DNA of 64,000 bases from Hirschia maritima DSM 19733 (GCF_000378345.1 NZ_KB899544.1:930001-994000), one strand, 5' to 3'; shown: positions 26,589 through 36,827, numbered from the stretch's first letter. The notes: a model not told the origin generated them from the letters alone. Made by a program: numbers and translations.

Positions 26589-27527
26589 ATGATTTCGGAA
26601 AAAGATGTTTATGAGGCCTCGGAACGAATATCTCCTTTTGTGAAATCGACCCCAATTCTTCAATCTGAAAAATTGAATTCGTTGTTTGAAGCTGATGTGT
26701 ATTTCAAATGCGAAAATTTTCAGCACATAGGTGCGTTTAAGGCCCGTGGTGCACACAACGCTGTGTTTGCAATGTCAGATGAAGAAGCCTCCAAAGGTGT
26801 TGCTACGCACTCATCAGGCAATCATGCGGCGGCTTTGTCTTTAGCTGCAAAAAATAGAGGGATTTCTGCACGAATTGTGATGCCAAACAATTCCAATAAA
26901 ATGAAAATTTCTCAAGTAGAAGAGTTGGGTGGCTTAATTGAGTATTGTGAGCCAACAACGAAGGCTAGAGAAGAAGCGGCGGCTAAAGTTCAGAAAGAAA
27001 CAGGCGCTAAAATAGTGCATCCATATAATGATCCTTTGGTAATTGCTGGGCAGGCTACTGTCGCATTAGAGTTGTTAAATGAGATGCCAGATTTAGATGC
27101 TATAGTCGCACCTGTAGGCGGTGGAGGCTTAATGGCAGGAACTGCGCTTATTACCAAAGCTACAAAACCTAATGTTTATACCTGCGGTGTTGAACCTGAA
27201 GAGGTAAATGACGCCGCACGTTCGTTGGCTAGTGGTGAATTAGTTGGAAACACGACGCTTAATTCAATAGCTGATGGTTTGCGTGGGAATTTGGGTCCCA
27301 ACCCTTTTGAAATACTGCAAAAATATCTGGATAAACTGATAGAGGTTTCTGAAAAAGATATCGTGGCGTCCATGCGACTGATCTGGTCAGAATTGAAAAT
27401 TGTGATTGAACCTAGCAGTGCCGTAGCAATTGCATCGCTATTGTTTCACAGACAAGAAATAAAAGGCGAGAAGATTGGCGTTATTATCACAGGTGGTAAC
27501 GTAGACTTGGATGATTTGCCGTGGTGA
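26589..27527 (+). CDS. threonine/serine dehydratase-type PLP enzyme
   Basis: A 312-residue fold-type II PLP enzyme. K51 in FKARGAHNAVF forms the Schiff base, SSGNHAAALSLAA is the carboxylate-binding loop, and APVGGGGLMAG binds the cofactor phosphate. It lacks the C-terminal ACT regulatory domain of biosynthetic IlvA, so it is a short catabolic threonine ammonia-lyase or a serine racemase/dehydratase. GGGGTGG precedes the ATG. It converges with the aspartyl hydroxylase-like gene 7 bp away. Confidence 0.87.
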   Translation: MISEKDVYEASERISPFVKSTPILQSEKLNSLFEADVYFKCENFQHIGAFKARGAHNAVFAMSDEEASKGVATHSSGNHAAALSLAAKNRGISARIVMPNNSNKMKISQVEELGGLIEYCEPTTKAREEAAAKVQKETGAKIVHPYNDPLVIAGQATVALELLNEMPDLDAIVAPVGGGGLMAGTALITKATKPNVYTCGVEPEEVNDAARSLASGELVGNTTLNSIADGLRGNLGPNPFEILQKYLDKLIEVSEKDIVASMRLIWSELKIVIEPSSAVAIASLLFHRQEIKGEKIGVIITGGNVDLDDLPW

Positions 27528-27534
27528 ATTTCAG

Positions 27535-28698
27535 TTAGCTTTTTGCCGCATTTATAGCCAAGAAAGTTTGTTGAATTAGAGCTTTCTCATTTTCAGTTAA
27601 TTCGGGGTGCCAGATTTCAAAGAGTAATACGACGCGAGTTTCTTGACTGTTATTCCACGCTTCATGTTCAATGCTATCATCGAAAATAATTACTTTTCCT
27701 TCTTCCCAGTTGATATGTTCATTTCCCACGCGTATGCCGCAATTTGGGGGGACTATTAAAGGCAAGTGACAAATTAGACGAGTATTCAACATTCCGTGGT
27801 GCGGAGGTATATGGGTTCCTGGTTTCAAGACTGAAAATAAAATTGAAGGGGTTTGATTTTCTAGAAAATCCAACGGCAGAGAGCTTAGCGCAGAAACCGT
27901 TTGAGGACATTTTTCGGCCATGTCTTCTTGGAGTTTTCCATTTTTCCAGAGGTAACAAGCGCTCCAGTCTGAATTGTTTATGAGTTTGTTGTCTCGTAAA
28001 ATTAGATCCTTGTCATCGGCTTGTACATAAGGGGCAAGGTTGTTTTGATCTTGTATAAGGGAGAGAAGTTCTTTTTTTATATTTGCGGTTTGATCTTCTA
28101 ATTCCTTGACCCAATCAAACTCATCTCGCGAATATACAGCTTTTTGAGCGAGGCCGGGAAAGAAAAAGCGTGTTGGTTGCTGAAAGTAAGGTTTAGCTTT
28201 TCCCAGTAATATTTCTATCGATTCTGCGAATCTTTTGCTTTGAGAGAGAGTTTCTTTTTTTGAAGGTAGAAAACGAAGTAGGTTTTGTTCGTGCTTTTGA
28301 GCTTGTGACTCAATTAATTCAAATGCTTTTGAAAAATTGGGTCGAATATCAGCAGGGATTTCATCTGGTGATGGAGCGACAGAAATCGCGCTTTTGTAAA
28401 AACGAACTGCTTCATCTAAATCTTGCTGTAGTTCCAAGAGTTCGCCTTTGGCCAGCAATGCTCTCATGTGTTTTGGCGCGGCGCTTAACGCAGTTTCTAC
28501 AGCCTTCAAAGCGTTTTGAATGTCATTGAGGTTGCGGTGGCAATGACTTAATACAACATAAGAATCGGGGTGTATGAATCCCTTCTGAATTGCTAACTCT
28601 AAATGGTTGCGAGCATCAGTGTAATTGCCACTTCTGAATAGTTGGAAACCAGTTTGTGCAATTTGTTGGGCCGAAGCATTGGGGCGGATTGAATTCAT
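27535..28698 (-). CDS. TPR plus aspartyl/asparaginyl beta-hydroxylase-like protein
   Basis: A 387-residue protein from ATG 28698 (a GTG at 28704 is also in frame). The N-terminal third has tetratricopeptide-like repeats (AQTGFQLFRSGNYTDARNHL, NLNDIQNALKAVETALSAAP, LLELQQDLDEAVRFYKSAI). The C-terminal domain carries IPPHHGMLNTRLICHLPL and a HEAWNNSQETRVVLLFEIWHPEL segment, the iron-binding and 2-oxoglutarate-binding signature of Asp/Asn beta-hydroxylases. No signal peptide. The target protein is unknown. Its start is 95 bp from the divergent guaA start. Confidence 0.85.
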   Translation of the reverse strand: MNSIRPNASAQQIAQTGFQLFRSGNYTDARNHLELAIQKGFIHPDSYVVLSHCHRNLNDIQNALKAVETALSAAPKHMRALLAKGELLELQQDLDEAVRFYKSAISVAPSPDEIPADIRPNFSKAFELIESQAQKHEQNLLRFLPSKKETLSQSKRFAESIEILLGKAKPYFQQPTRFFFPGLAQKAVYSRDEFDWVKELEDQTANIKKELLSLIQDQNNLAPYVQADDKDLILRDNKLINNSDWSACYLWKNGKLQEDMAEKCPQTVSALSSLPLDFLENQTPSILFSVLKPGTHIPPHHGMLNTRLICHLPLIVPPNCGIRVGNEHINWEEGKVIIFDDSIEHEAWNNSQETRVVLLFEIWHPELTENEKALIQQTFLAINAAKS

Positions 28699-28793
28699 GA
28701 TCACATGTTGTCTTGGCTGTTTTTCTATTTAAACTTACTTTGAAACGCTTTGATAGACTGTGCAAACTTAAAAACATCGGTTATGTGCTTGCC

Positions 28794-30368
28794 ATGACTG
28801 ATTTACAAGATTCCCACCATGAAAAAGCGTTGATCATCGACTTTGGTAGTCAGGTGACTCAACTTATTGCGCGCCGCCTTCGTGAAAACGGTGTTTACTG
28901 TGAAATTCATCCTTATCAAAATGTGACGGATGAAAGCCTGAAAGCCTATGATCCTAAGGCGATTATTTTTTCAGGTGGGCCGGATTCAGTCATGCGGGAA
29001 GGGTCTCCAAGGCCTCCTAAGGCAGCCTATGAGTTGGGTGTGCCAATTCTTGGGATCTGTTATGGACAGCAAGTGATGATGCATGATCTTGGGGGGCGTG
29101 TAGAAGCTGGAGAGCATGCAACAGCAGAATTTGGGCGCGCTTTCGTAACGCCTGCGGAATCAAAGCTGGGCATGTTGGATGGATGGTTTGCTGACGGCGA
29201 TGAGCAAGTTTGGATGTCGCACGGTGATCATGTGGCTGAGATTGCTCCAGGGTTTGAAGTTTACGGGACATCACCGGGCGCGCCATTTGCGATTACAGCG
29301 GATTTAGAGCGTAATTTCTTTGCGGTTCAGTTCCATCCTGAAGTTCACCACACCCCCAAAGGTGGCGAGCTATATAAGAATTTCTTGAAGCTTGCTGGCT
29401 TTAAAGGCGATTGGACGATGGGTGCATATCGTGAAGAGGCGATTGCACGGATCCGCGAGCAAGTTGGTGATAAGAACGTTATTTGTGGATTGTCTGGTGG
29501 GGTTGATAGCTCTGTCACGGCAATTTTGCTGCACCAAGCGATAGGTGATCAGCTAACATGTGTATTTGTAGATCACGGTTTGCTTCGTAAAGATGAAGCA
29601 AAAGAAGTCGTCGCGATGTTCCGAGACAATTACAATATTAAACTCATTCACGCCGATGAGAGTGAGTTGTTCCTCGGTGAGTTGGATGGTCAATCTGATC
29701 CAGAAACCAAACGAAAGATAATTGGTAAGCTCTTTATTGATGTGTTCCAGAAGCACGCAGACACAATAGAAGGCGCAGAGTTTCTTGCGCAAGGGACTTT
29801 GTATCCTGATGTGATTGAGTCAGTTAGTTTTTCTGGTGGTCCGTCAGTCACTATTAAATCACACCATAATGTTGGTGGTCTGCCAGAAAAAATGGGTTTG
29901 AAGCTAGTTGAACCGCTTCGTGAGCTTTTCAAAGATGAAGTGCGTGCGCTGGGACGTGAGCTTGGCTTGCCTGATAGCTTTATTGGGCGTCACCCTTTCC
30001 CTGGGCCTGGGCTTGCAATCCGTTGTCCAGGTGAAATCACACGCGAAAAATTAGAAATTCTTCGTGAGGCTGATGCTGTCTATATCGACCAAATTCGTAA
30101 GCATGGCCTTTATGACGAGATTTGGCAGGCCTATGTCGCTATCCTACCTGTGAAGACGGTTGGCGTTATGGGTGATGGGCGTACTTATGATTATGCTTGT
30201 GCTATGCGGGCAGTGACATCTGTAGATGGCATGACAGCGGATTATTTCCCATTTTCACACGAGTTCCTCGGTGAAACAGCCACTCGTATAATCAACGAGG
30301 TCAAAGGGATTAACCGCGTCACATACGACATTACCTCAAAGCCACCCGGCACGATTGAATGGGAATAA
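28794..30368 (+). CDS. guaA: GMP synthase (glutamine-hydrolysing)
   Basis: A 524-residue two-domain enzyme that aminates XMP to GMP with ATP and glutamine ammonia. The class I glutaminase has C89 in GICYGQQVM and the FHPEVHHT His/Glu pair; the ATP-pyrophosphatase P-loop SGGVDSS starts at about residue 234; the dimerisation domain ends KPPGTIEWE. Start ATG 28794 gives the normal N-terminus; the frame upstream to 28713 adds 27 non-family residues. guaB is at 19773. Confidence 0.97.
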   Translation: MTDLQDSHHEKALIIDFGSQVTQLIARRLRENGVYCEIHPYQNVTDESLKAYDPKAIIFSGGPDSVMREGSPRPPKAAYELGVPILGICYGQQVMMHDLGGRVEAGEHATAEFGRAFVTPAESKLGMLDGWFADGDEQVWMSHGDHVAEIAPGFEVYGTSPGAPFAITADLERNFFAVQFHPEVHHTPKGGELYKNFLKLAGFKGDWTMGAYREEAIARIREQVGDKNVICGLSGGVDSSVTAILLHQAIGDQLTCVFVDHGLLRKDEAKEVVAMFRDNYNIKLIHADESELFLGELDGQSDPETKRKIIGKLFIDVFQKHADTIEGAEFLAQGTLYPDVIESVSFSGGPSVTIKSHHNVGGLPEKMGLKLVEPLRELFKDEVRALGRELGLPDSFIGRHPFPGPGLAIRCPGEITREKLEILREADAVYIDQIRKHGLYDEIWQAYVAILPVKTVGVMGDGRTYDYACAMRAVTSVDGMTADYFPFSHEFLGETATRIINEVKGINRVTYDITSKPPGTIEWE

Positions 30369-30622
30369 TAGGCTGATTTTATAGTCTTTCTATTAAGCGA
30401 AAATTTTGAACGTGTGGGCAAGAGTGGTGGCGATTCAGCGTTGGAGCGATTTTGAAGGCTACTATTTATTTTTAGTGAGACGTTGTGTTGTCATCTGTGG
30501 AATTATCGGTTCCAAGTAAGACCACACCGCACTTTCCAAAGCTGCATATTGGGGCAATAAGCAGTTCAGAAACTGATATTCGCCTATATGTTTCTAGATT
30601 TATTCTCTGGGACGTTCATTCA

Positions 30623-31246
30623 ATGCTTATTGAGCCTCTTATATTTCTTCGCGCACTCGATTTGGTTGGCGTATTCGTCTTTGCCTTGAGTGGTGGAATT
30701 CCTGCCGTGCGCAAGAATATGGACGTTTTCGGTGTGTTAGTGGTTGCGTTTTTTCCTGCAGTTGGCGGCGGGACGATACGAGACTTGCTTCTTGATCAGC
30801 CTGTTTTCTGGCTAACTGATCCAATGAGTTTATTGTTTGCCCTTTTGGGTGGGATTTGTGCGTTAACAGCTCCGAATTTTTGGTCTCGATTGAAAACAGT
30901 CGTTTGGTTAGACGCTATTGGGTTGTCGCTATTCTCAATGGTTGGGGCCTATAAAGCGTATTCATTGGGGCATGCTGCGTTTGTTGCTCCCATTATGGGG
31001 GCGATTACAGCCACAGGCGGTGGTGTTGTGCGCGATTTGTTGTGTGGGCGGGAAGTGATGCTCTTGAAGGAGGACATCTACGCGACAGCTTCCTTAATAG
31101 GAGGTGCAGTGTTTATTGGGTGTGTGATTATGGGGATGGATCTTGTTTTATGCTTGATCGTTGGTGCCTCGATCGTCTTCGTGATTAGGGCGTGTGCAAT
31201 CAGGTTTGAATTGAACCTTCCAAGGCCATTTAACAAAGATCACTGA
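30623..31246 (+). CDS. TRIC/UPF0126 family cation channel-like membrane protein
   Basis: A 207-residue protein from ATG 30623; a longer frame to 30485 adds 46 improbable residues. Two internally similar halves each carry a glycine-rich RD motif (GGGTIRDLLLDQPVFW and GGGVVRDLLCGREVML) and three hydrophobic helices, the hallmark of trimeric intracellular cation channel-type bacterial proteins (YicG family). Predicted inner-membrane potassium-type channel. Alone, 254 bp after guaA, and no terminator between them is obvious. Confidence 0.87.
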   Translation: MLIEPLIFLRALDLVGVFVFALSGGIPAVRKNMDVFGVLVVAFFPAVGGGTIRDLLLDQPVFWLTDPMSLLFALLGGICALTAPNFWSRLKTVVWLDAIGLSLFSMVGAYKAYSLGHAAFVAPIMGAITATGGGVVRDLLCGREVMLLKEDIYATASLIGGAVFIGCVIMGMDLVLCLIVGASIVFVIRACAIRFELNLPRPFNKDH

Positions 31247-31286
31247 TATCTCAGAGAAGGTGTAGCAGCGGTAGTGGAAAATTTGC

Positions 31287-32294
31287 CTAATTCTCTATTT
31301 GCCGAATGCTCTCTCTAGGAATTAATTGAGTTGAAAAAGTCGCAATTGTATTGTGCTGGTCAGTGCGCTCGATTTGTTGAGTGAGTATTTTCATGGCAGT
31401 GCGCCCCAGATCAATAGATGGTTGTTGAATGGTTGTGAGTGGCGGGTCACAATATTGCGCTAGTTCGATATCATCAAACCCTGCAACGGATATGTCATGG
31501 GGAATTTTGATGTTTTTCTGTTTTAGGCCGTGAATCAATCCAAATGCCATTTCGTCATTCATGCAAATAATCGCTGTAGGGCGTTTGGGTGAGGAGGCCA
31601 CTTCATGCGAAATGAGGGCACCGGAATGTGAACTGAAATCTCCTTGGTACTGAATGAGCGAATGAGATTGCTCGGGTGAGTCATCAAGGCATGATAGAAT
31701 GCCTTCTAAACGTTCTTGGGTCAGAGGGCTTTCTTGGGGGCCTAATACCACACCAAGCCTTTTGTGGCCTTTCTCCAGAATGTGTTCGGTAAGATCTTTC
31801 ATCGCTTGATAATTGTCGATTTTAACTATCGGACTGCTTGTTTCCCCAAGACACTCACATGCATTTACCCAAGGCGGAGGCGCTTTTTCGTTTTGCAATT
31901 TGATTTCACTGAAAGGGTTTCTGGCGCTAAGTTGAATGATACCGTCGGCTTGGCGTCTGAGGACCATATTGGCGTAATCTCTTTCCAGTTTAATTTGATT
32001 ATGTGTCTCCCCAAGAAGCACTGAATATCCACACGTATTTGCGTAGTTCTGAATCCCTTTAATCACATTAGAAAAGAACGGGTTTGATATGTTTGGAACC
32101 AATACAATCACCCGTCTCGTTTGCGAGGTGCGAAGGTCTCTTGCTGTAGAATTGGGGGTGAAATTAAGCTCAAGAATGGCCTTTTCAACGCTTTTGCGAG
32201 TGTCTTCTGACACTTTGTTAGGGGAGTTGATGGTTCTTGATACTGTTGCAACCGAAACTCCGGCATGGCGCGCTACGTCTTTGATGCTCGACAT
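31287..32294 (-). CDS. LacI-family transcriptional regulator of the adjacent sugar operon
   Basis: A 335-residue regulator. The DNA-binding helix-turn-helix and hinge (SSIKDVARHAGVSVATVSRTINSPNKVSEDTRK, residues 1-34) is followed by a periplasmic-binding-protein-like sugar-sensing domain (RRVIVLVPNISNPFF to QYCDPPLTTIQQPS). It is divergent from the sugar operon, and a perfect palindrome of LacI-operator type lies between them. Repression of the operon, relieved by a 3-keto or parent sugar, is the likely role; it may also repress itself. Confidence 0.95.
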   Translation of the reverse strand: MSSIKDVARHAGVSVATVSRTINSPNKVSEDTRKSVEKAILELNFTPNSTARDLRTSQTRRVIVLVPNISNPFFSNVIKGIQNYANTCGYSVLLGETHNQIKLERDYANMVLRRQADGIIQLSARNPFSEIKLQNEKAPPPWVNACECLGETSSPIVKIDNYQAMKDLTEHILEKGHKRLGVVLGPQESPLTQERLEGILSCLDDSPEQSHSLIQYQGDFSSHSGALISHEVASSPKRPTAIICMNDEMAFGLIHGLKQKNIKIPHDISVAGFDDIELAQYCDPPLTTIQQPSIDLGRTAMKILTQQIERTDQHNTIATFSTQLIPRESIRQIEN

Positions 32295-32429
32295 TGAATA
32301 GGCCTGTTCTTTTATTAGCGTTCCGTGCGGTCGAAAATTCTAATGAGGAATCTCTTTGCTTTGTTGCTGAAGATATTGGGTTTCCCTGAAAGGGCAAATT
32401 CCAACTTAAAGAAATTCAAATATTTTAAC

Positions 32430-32458
32430 TTGCGCTGAAAAATGTAATCGATTACATT
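32430..32458 (+). promoter_or_regulatory. possible promoter with LacI-type operator
   Basis: The perfect 18-bp palindrome AATGTAATCGATTACATT (32441-32458) has the central CG and TGTAA/TTACA arms of LacI-family operators. A possible -35 TTGCGC (32430-32435) and -10 TACATT (32453-32458) are separated by 17 bp, so a bound repressor would cover the -10 and spacer. The promoter boxes are weak matches; the operator is strong. The first gene starts 44 bp downstream. Confidence 0.75.
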
Positions 32459-32502
32459 ACTCAAAATTAAGCTAGTGAATCTGGCTGGGGAGAGGTCTGT
32501 CG

Positions 32503-33639
32503 ATGACAAAAAAAATCCGCGTCGGAATGATTGGTGGAGGCCCAGGGGCTTTTATTGGAGCGATTCACCGTCGCGCGATGTGGCTAGACAATAGATTTGA
32601 AATTGTAGCCGGTGCGTTTAGTCGAGATGCGGAAAAATCCAGACAGATGGCAGCTGAGCTTGGTGTCGACGCTGATCGCGCACACACTTCAGCGGACAAA
32701 CTAATGGAAGCGGAAAAGTTACTTCCCGTGGAAGATCGAATTCAATGCATTAGCGTTGTGACGCCGAATGCCTATCACTATGAAGCATGTGCTCTAGCGG
32801 TTGAGAATGGGTTTCACATTGTTTGCGACAAGCCTCCAACAAGGACGTTGGAAGAAACAATAGCACTAAAAGAGTTGTTAGCTGGAAGTCCATCTTTATA
32901 TGCGCTTACGTTTACATACCTTGGGTATCCTATGGTACATGAAGCGCGTTCTCGAGTACTGAATGGAGATATTGGAAAGATACGAAAAGTGTTTGTTCAA
33001 TATCCTCAGGGGTGGTTGTCAACGCCCCTGGAAAAAGAAGAAGTCAAGCAAGCAAGTTGGAGAACTGATCCCGCGCTTTCGGGCCCGGCTGGATGTTTAG
33101 GCGACATCGGCACGCACGCTTTTTCATTGGCGGAATTTATTTCTGGAAAAAAAGTAAACTCTGTTTGCGCGGATATACGCAGTTTTGTTGATGGGCGCCT
33201 TGTCGATGATGATGTGTCAGTGCTGATGGGCATGTCAGACGATGTTTCGGGAGTATTGCTAGCTAGTCAGATCATGGCTGGTGAAGAAAATGCGCTGACA
33301 ATCAAGGTCTATGGTGAAACAGGTGGATTTCAATGGTCACATTCTGATCCCAACACGCTCATTCACATGGATCTAAATGGTCCCACACAAATTCTACGAG
33401 CTGGACAAGATAACGGGTATTTGTCCGCGCAAACTCAGCAATTGTTGAGAACACCTTCAGGCCACCCTGAAGGCTTTATAGAAGCGTTTTCAAATATTTA
33501 TGGTCAAATGGCTGATGCAATAGTTGGAAATGGTGAATTAGGAGAAGGTGTTGGAATTGAAGCTGGAGAGCGGGTGATGCGCTTTGTTGATGCAGTTCTC
33601 ACGAACGCAATTAGCTCTGAAAAATGGACTGAAATGTAG
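32503..33639 (+). CDS. Gfo/Idh/MocA family sugar oxidoreductase
   Basis: A 378-residue NAD(P)-binding oxidoreductase. The Rossmann motif GMIGGGPGAFIGAIHRRAM is at residues 8-26 and the catalytic CDKPPTRTLEE (a D variant of the EKP motif) follows at about 110. The C-terminal beta-sheet domain has GCLGDIGTHAFSLAE. No signal peptide, so cytoplasmic. First gene of the seven-gene operon, 10 bp before the next. In 3-keto-sugar pathways such enzymes reduce the imported 3-keto sugar or oxidise the sugar at C3; direction here is inferred. Confidence 0.92.
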   Translation: MTKKIRVGMIGGGPGAFIGAIHRRAMWLDNRFEIVAGAFSRDAEKSRQMAAELGVDADRAHTSADKLMEAEKLLPVEDRIQCISVVTPNAYHYEACALAVENGFHIVCDKPPTRTLEETIALKELLAGSPSLYALTFTYLGYPMVHEARSRVLNGDIGKIRKVFVQYPQGWLSTPLEKEEVKQASWRTDPALSGPAGCLGDIGTHAFSLAEFISGKKVNSVCADIRSFVDGRLVDDDVSVLMGMSDDVSGVLLASQIMAGEENALTIKVYGETGGFQWSHSDPNTLIHMDLNGPTQILRAGQDNGYLSAQTQQLLRTPSGHPEGFIEAFSNIYGQMADAIVGNGELGEGVGIEAGERVMRFVDAVLTNAISSEKWTEM

Positions 33640-33649
33640 GGATTGAGAA

Positions 33650-34702
33650 ATGCAGAAAATCAAAGGCCCAGCCATTTTTTTGGCGCAATTTTTTGACGAC
33701 AAGGAACCCTACAATTCACTGGAAGCTTTGGTGAAATGGGTGTCGGAATTGGGATACAAAGGTATCCAAATACCGACATGGGATAGCAAGTACTTTGACC
33801 TTGAAACGGCTGCTAACAGTGAAGCCTACTGTGCTGATATCAAAGGTATGTGTGCATCATATGGTGTGGAGGTAACTGAGTTATCTACTCATCTGCAAGG
33901 ACAATTGCTTGCAGTGCATCCAGCGTATGCAGATCTTTTTGCAGGGTTCGCCCCAGATGCCATCATGGGAGATGTTAAAGCTTATTCTGAATGGGCTGAG
34001 AGCCAATTGAGAATGGCTGCTAAAGCAAGTCAAAAGCTAGGGTTAAAGGCGCACGCTAGTTTTTCTGGTGCTTTGATGTGGCATACCGTTTACCCATGGC
34101 CGCAACGCCCGCAGGGGCTTGTCGAAGATGGGTTTAAGGAACTGGCTCGCCGGTGGAGACCAATTCTAGATGCATTTGATGAAGCGGGTGTTGATGTTTG
34201 TTACGAGCTTCACCCTGGCGAAGATTTGCATGATGGCGTGACGTTTGAAAGGTTTCTACATGCTGTGGATGGGCACTCGCGTGCGAACATATTGTATGAT
34301 CCAAGTCACTTTGTTTTACAGCAATTAGACTATCTTCAATTTATAGATATCTATCATGAACGTATAAAAATGTTCCATGTTAAGGACGCCGAATTTATTC
34401 CAAATGGACGAGCAGGCGTCTACGGTGGATATCAAGATTGGGCGGATCGTCCGGGTCGTTTTAGATCTCTGGGTGATGGGCAAGTAAACTTCAAAGATAT
34501 TTTCACTCGGCTGACCAAACACAATTTCGACGGTTGGGCAGTATTGGAATGGGAGTGCTGTTTTAAGCACCCAGAAGATGGCGCGCGTGAAGGGGCTCCC
34601 TTCATTGCTGATCATATTATTCGTCCGGCTGATAAGGCATTCGATGACTTTGCGGGTGGAGAAGCGGACGCAAAACTCAATCAAAGAGTATTAGGACTTT
34701 AA
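33650..34702 (+). CDS. sugar phosphate isomerase/epimerase family (TIM barrel)
   Basis: A 350-residue xylose-isomerase-like TIM-barrel protein without a signal peptide. Metal-ligand type residues are in CYELHPGEDLHDG, DPSHFVLQQLDY, FHVKDAEF and VLEWECCFKHP. The second gene of the operon, 10 bp after the oxidoreductase. Family members isomerise or epimerise sugars or act on keto-sugars through a divalent metal. In this context it may handle the imported 3-keto sugar; the exact reaction is not readable. Confidence 0.9.
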   Translation: MQKIKGPAIFLAQFFDDKEPYNSLEALVKWVSELGYKGIQIPTWDSKYFDLETAANSEAYCADIKGMCASYGVEVTELSTHLQGQLLAVHPAYADLFAGFAPDAIMGDVKAYSEWAESQLRMAAKASQKLGLKAHASFSGALMWHTVYPWPQRPQGLVEDGFKELARRWRPILDAFDEAGVDVCYELHPGEDLHDGVTFERFLHAVDGHSRANILYDPSHFVLQQLDYLQFIDIYHERIKMFHVKDAEFIPNGRAGVYGGYQDWADRPGRFRSLGDGQVNFKDIFTRLTKHNFDGWAVLEWECCFKHPEDGAREGAPFIADHIIRPADKAFDDFAGGEADAKLNQRVLGL

Positions 34703-34743
34703 ACAAGGGCATTAGACCCTGTAGCTCCGATGGGGAGAGGAAT

Positions 34744-35970
34744 ATGAACGCGAATAGATTATTTTTGATGTCGTGTTTGGCATTGACTGTAACGTCCATG
34801 ACTTTTGCAATTCGGGCCGGAATTTTAGGTCAGTTGGGTGCAGATTTTGGATTAAATGATGCCCAATTGGGAATGGTTGCGGCCATGGCCTTTTTTGGGT
34901 TCCCCGTGGCAATGATTTTCGGCGGTCTGATATACAATTCTGTCGGACCTAAAAATCTGATGATCGTAGCCTTTGTAGGGCATCTACTTGGATTATTGCT
35001 CACGATTTGGGCCAATGGTTTTTGGACGTTAATGATCTCAACGTTTTGCATCGGGTTCGCAAATGGCGCGGTTGAAGCTGCTTGTAATCCCATGATTGCA
35101 GACATGTATCACAAGAACAAAACAACCATGCTGAACCGCTTTCATGTATGGTTCCCAGGTGGGATCGTGATAGGGGCGCTGATTTCAAAATTCCTTGGGG
35201 ATGCAGGTATCAGTTGGCAAATTCAGATTGCGACTATGATACCAATTACAATTGCGTACGGCCTGATGGTCTTCAAAGAAAGTTTTCCAGAAACGCAACA
35301 CACTGAAAGCAATACTCTTGAAAACATAAAGGCCATGATGGCTCCATTGTTTTTGGTGATGTTAGTACTCATGACGGTCACAGCAACAACAGAATTAGCT
35401 ACTGGACAATGGATTGAAAAAATTCTTGCGGGCTCCGGTGCATCGGGGTTGTTAGTGCTGGCTCTCACTGCTGGATTAATGGCGATTGGTCGATACTTTG
35501 CTGGGCCAGTGGTTCACAGATTTAATCCAATTGGTGTGTTATTGGGATCGTCAGTATTGGCCACAATAGGCATTTATCTGTTCAGTCAATTTACTGGGCC
35601 TATGGTTTATATCGCAGCAATCGTTTTTGCACTTGGAGTTACATATTTCTGGCCAACAATGCTTGGTTTTGTAAGCGAATATCTTCCGAGAACTGGGGCG
35701 TTTGGATTGTCCATTGTCGGCGGTGCGGGCATGTTTGGTGTTAGCCTTTGGAACCCAGTTATTGGGAGCAAAATGGATCAGGCACGTGATAGCGCTATAG
35801 CCTCAGGTGCAACTGGAGCTGAAGCCGATATTCTTGCAGGGCAAGAAGCACTGAGCTTTCTAAATATCTTTCCCGTGTTTTTGATTGTTGCATTTTTGAT
35901 TTTGTTTTTGCTCAAAATTAAGCGCCCAGAAGAATTGGGTGGCGCGACTAATCAGCAAGCAGACCTATAG
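34744..35970 (+). CDS. MFS transporter (sugar operon)
   Basis: A 408-residue protein with about 12 hydrophobic helices. N-terminal half: GQLGADFGLNDAQLGMVAAM, the loop GGLIYNSVGPKNL typical of the facilitator superfamily, and a cytoplasmic loop with FKESFPETQ. GGGGAGAGGA precedes the ATG. Located between the cytoplasmic isomerase and the exported DUF1080 protein, so it presumably imports the oligosaccharide, the sugar or a 3-keto derivative. Substrate is inferred from neighbours only. Confidence 0.93.
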   Translation: MNANRLFLMSCLALTVTSMTFAIRAGILGQLGADFGLNDAQLGMVAAMAFFGFPVAMIFGGLIYNSVGPKNLMIVAFVGHLLGLLLTIWANGFWTLMISTFCIGFANGAVEAACNPMIADMYHKNKTTMLNRFHVWFPGGIVIGALISKFLGDAGISWQIQIATMIPITIAYGLMVFKESFPETQHTESNTLENIKAMMAPLFLVMLVLMTVTATTELATGQWIEKILAGSGASGLLVLALTAGLMAIGRYFAGPVVHRFNPIGVLLGSSVLATIGIYLFSQFTGPMVYIAAIVFALGVTYFWPTMLGFVSEYLPRTGAFGLSIVGGAGMFGVSLWNPVIGSKMDQARDSAIASGATGAEADILAGQEALSFLNIFPVFLIVAFLILFLLKIKRPEELGGATNQQADL

Positions 35971-35984
35971 AGAAAGACGAAGGC

Positions 35985-36815
35985 ATGCGTACTTTTCGAT
36001 ATATCTCGATGTCTATCTGTATCAGTGCTTTAGCGCTGGGAACGACAGGATGCGTTTACTCTGCAGACGATGAAGTCGTTGGTAAAAAAGTAGACCCTGC
36101 ATCAGAATGGGAAGCAATCTTCAATGGAAAAAATTTGGATGGTTGGACAGTAAATCTAGCAGGGCAATCAGTCGGCACAGACCCATACAACACGTTCAGT
36201 GTGAGGGATAACAAGATTGTAGTTTCCTATGAAGATTATGATGCGTTTGATGGGCAATTTGGACATCTCTTTTTTGACACGGAGTTATCTCATTACAAAT
36301 TGAGATTGGAGTATCGGTTTGTTGGTGAGCCAATGAAGGATGCTCCTGTCTGGGCGAAGTTCAATAGCGGCGTAATGCTTCATTCCCAGCCTCCAAGTTC
36401 GATGAAAAATGACCAAGGCTTTCCTGCATCCATCGAAGCTCAGTTCTTAGCTTTGTCCAATGCAGCTGAAGATCGAACTACCGCAAATTTTTGTACGCCA
36501 GGAACGAAAGTAAGTTTTGAAGGCGTTGTGAATGAAAACCACTGCATCAACTCAAATACACCTGCGTTACCTGTTGGGGATTGGGTGGAATTTGAGGCTC
36601 ATGTCAAAGGGAGTGAGTTCATTACACTTTCAATAAACGGCCAACAAGCGATGAAAGTGACTGAATTGATGTGGAATCCCGAGGAAGAATTTGGAGGCGG
36701 ATACGCTGCTCCAGGAAATGTCGCTTCTTCCGGATTTATCGCATTGCAGGCTGAAAGCCAGCCAATTGAATTTCGAAACATACAAATAAAAGATCTTTCA
36801 ATGATCACTCAATAG
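35985..36815 (+). CDS. DUF1080 lipoprotein (3-keto-disaccharide hydrolase-like)
   Basis: A 276-residue lipoprotein: the signal sequence ends in lipobox TTGC (Cys 23). The mature part opens EWEAIFNGKNLDGWTVN, the DUF1080 signature, and folds as a concanavalin-like sandwich with FNSGVMLHSQPPS and IEFRNIQIKDLS. DUF1080 proteins include hydrolases that split 3-keto-glycosides after oxidation at C3. Extracytoplasmic location and position in the operon suit that role. 14 bp separate it from the transporter. Confidence 0.9.
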   Translation: MRTFRYISMSICISALALGTTGCVYSADDEVVGKKVDPASEWEAIFNGKNLDGWTVNLAGQSVGTDPYNTFSVRDNKIVVSYEDYDAFDGQFGHLFFDTELSHYKLRLEYRFVGEPMKDAPVWAKFNSGVMLHSQPPSSMKNDQGFPASIEAQFLALSNAAEDRTTANFCTPGTKVSFEGVVNENHCINSNTPALPVGDWVEFEAHVKGSEFITLSINGQQAMKVTELMWNPEEEFGGGYAAPGNVASSGFIALQAESQPIEFRNIQIKDLSMITQ

Positions 36816-36827
36816 AGGAAACGACTA

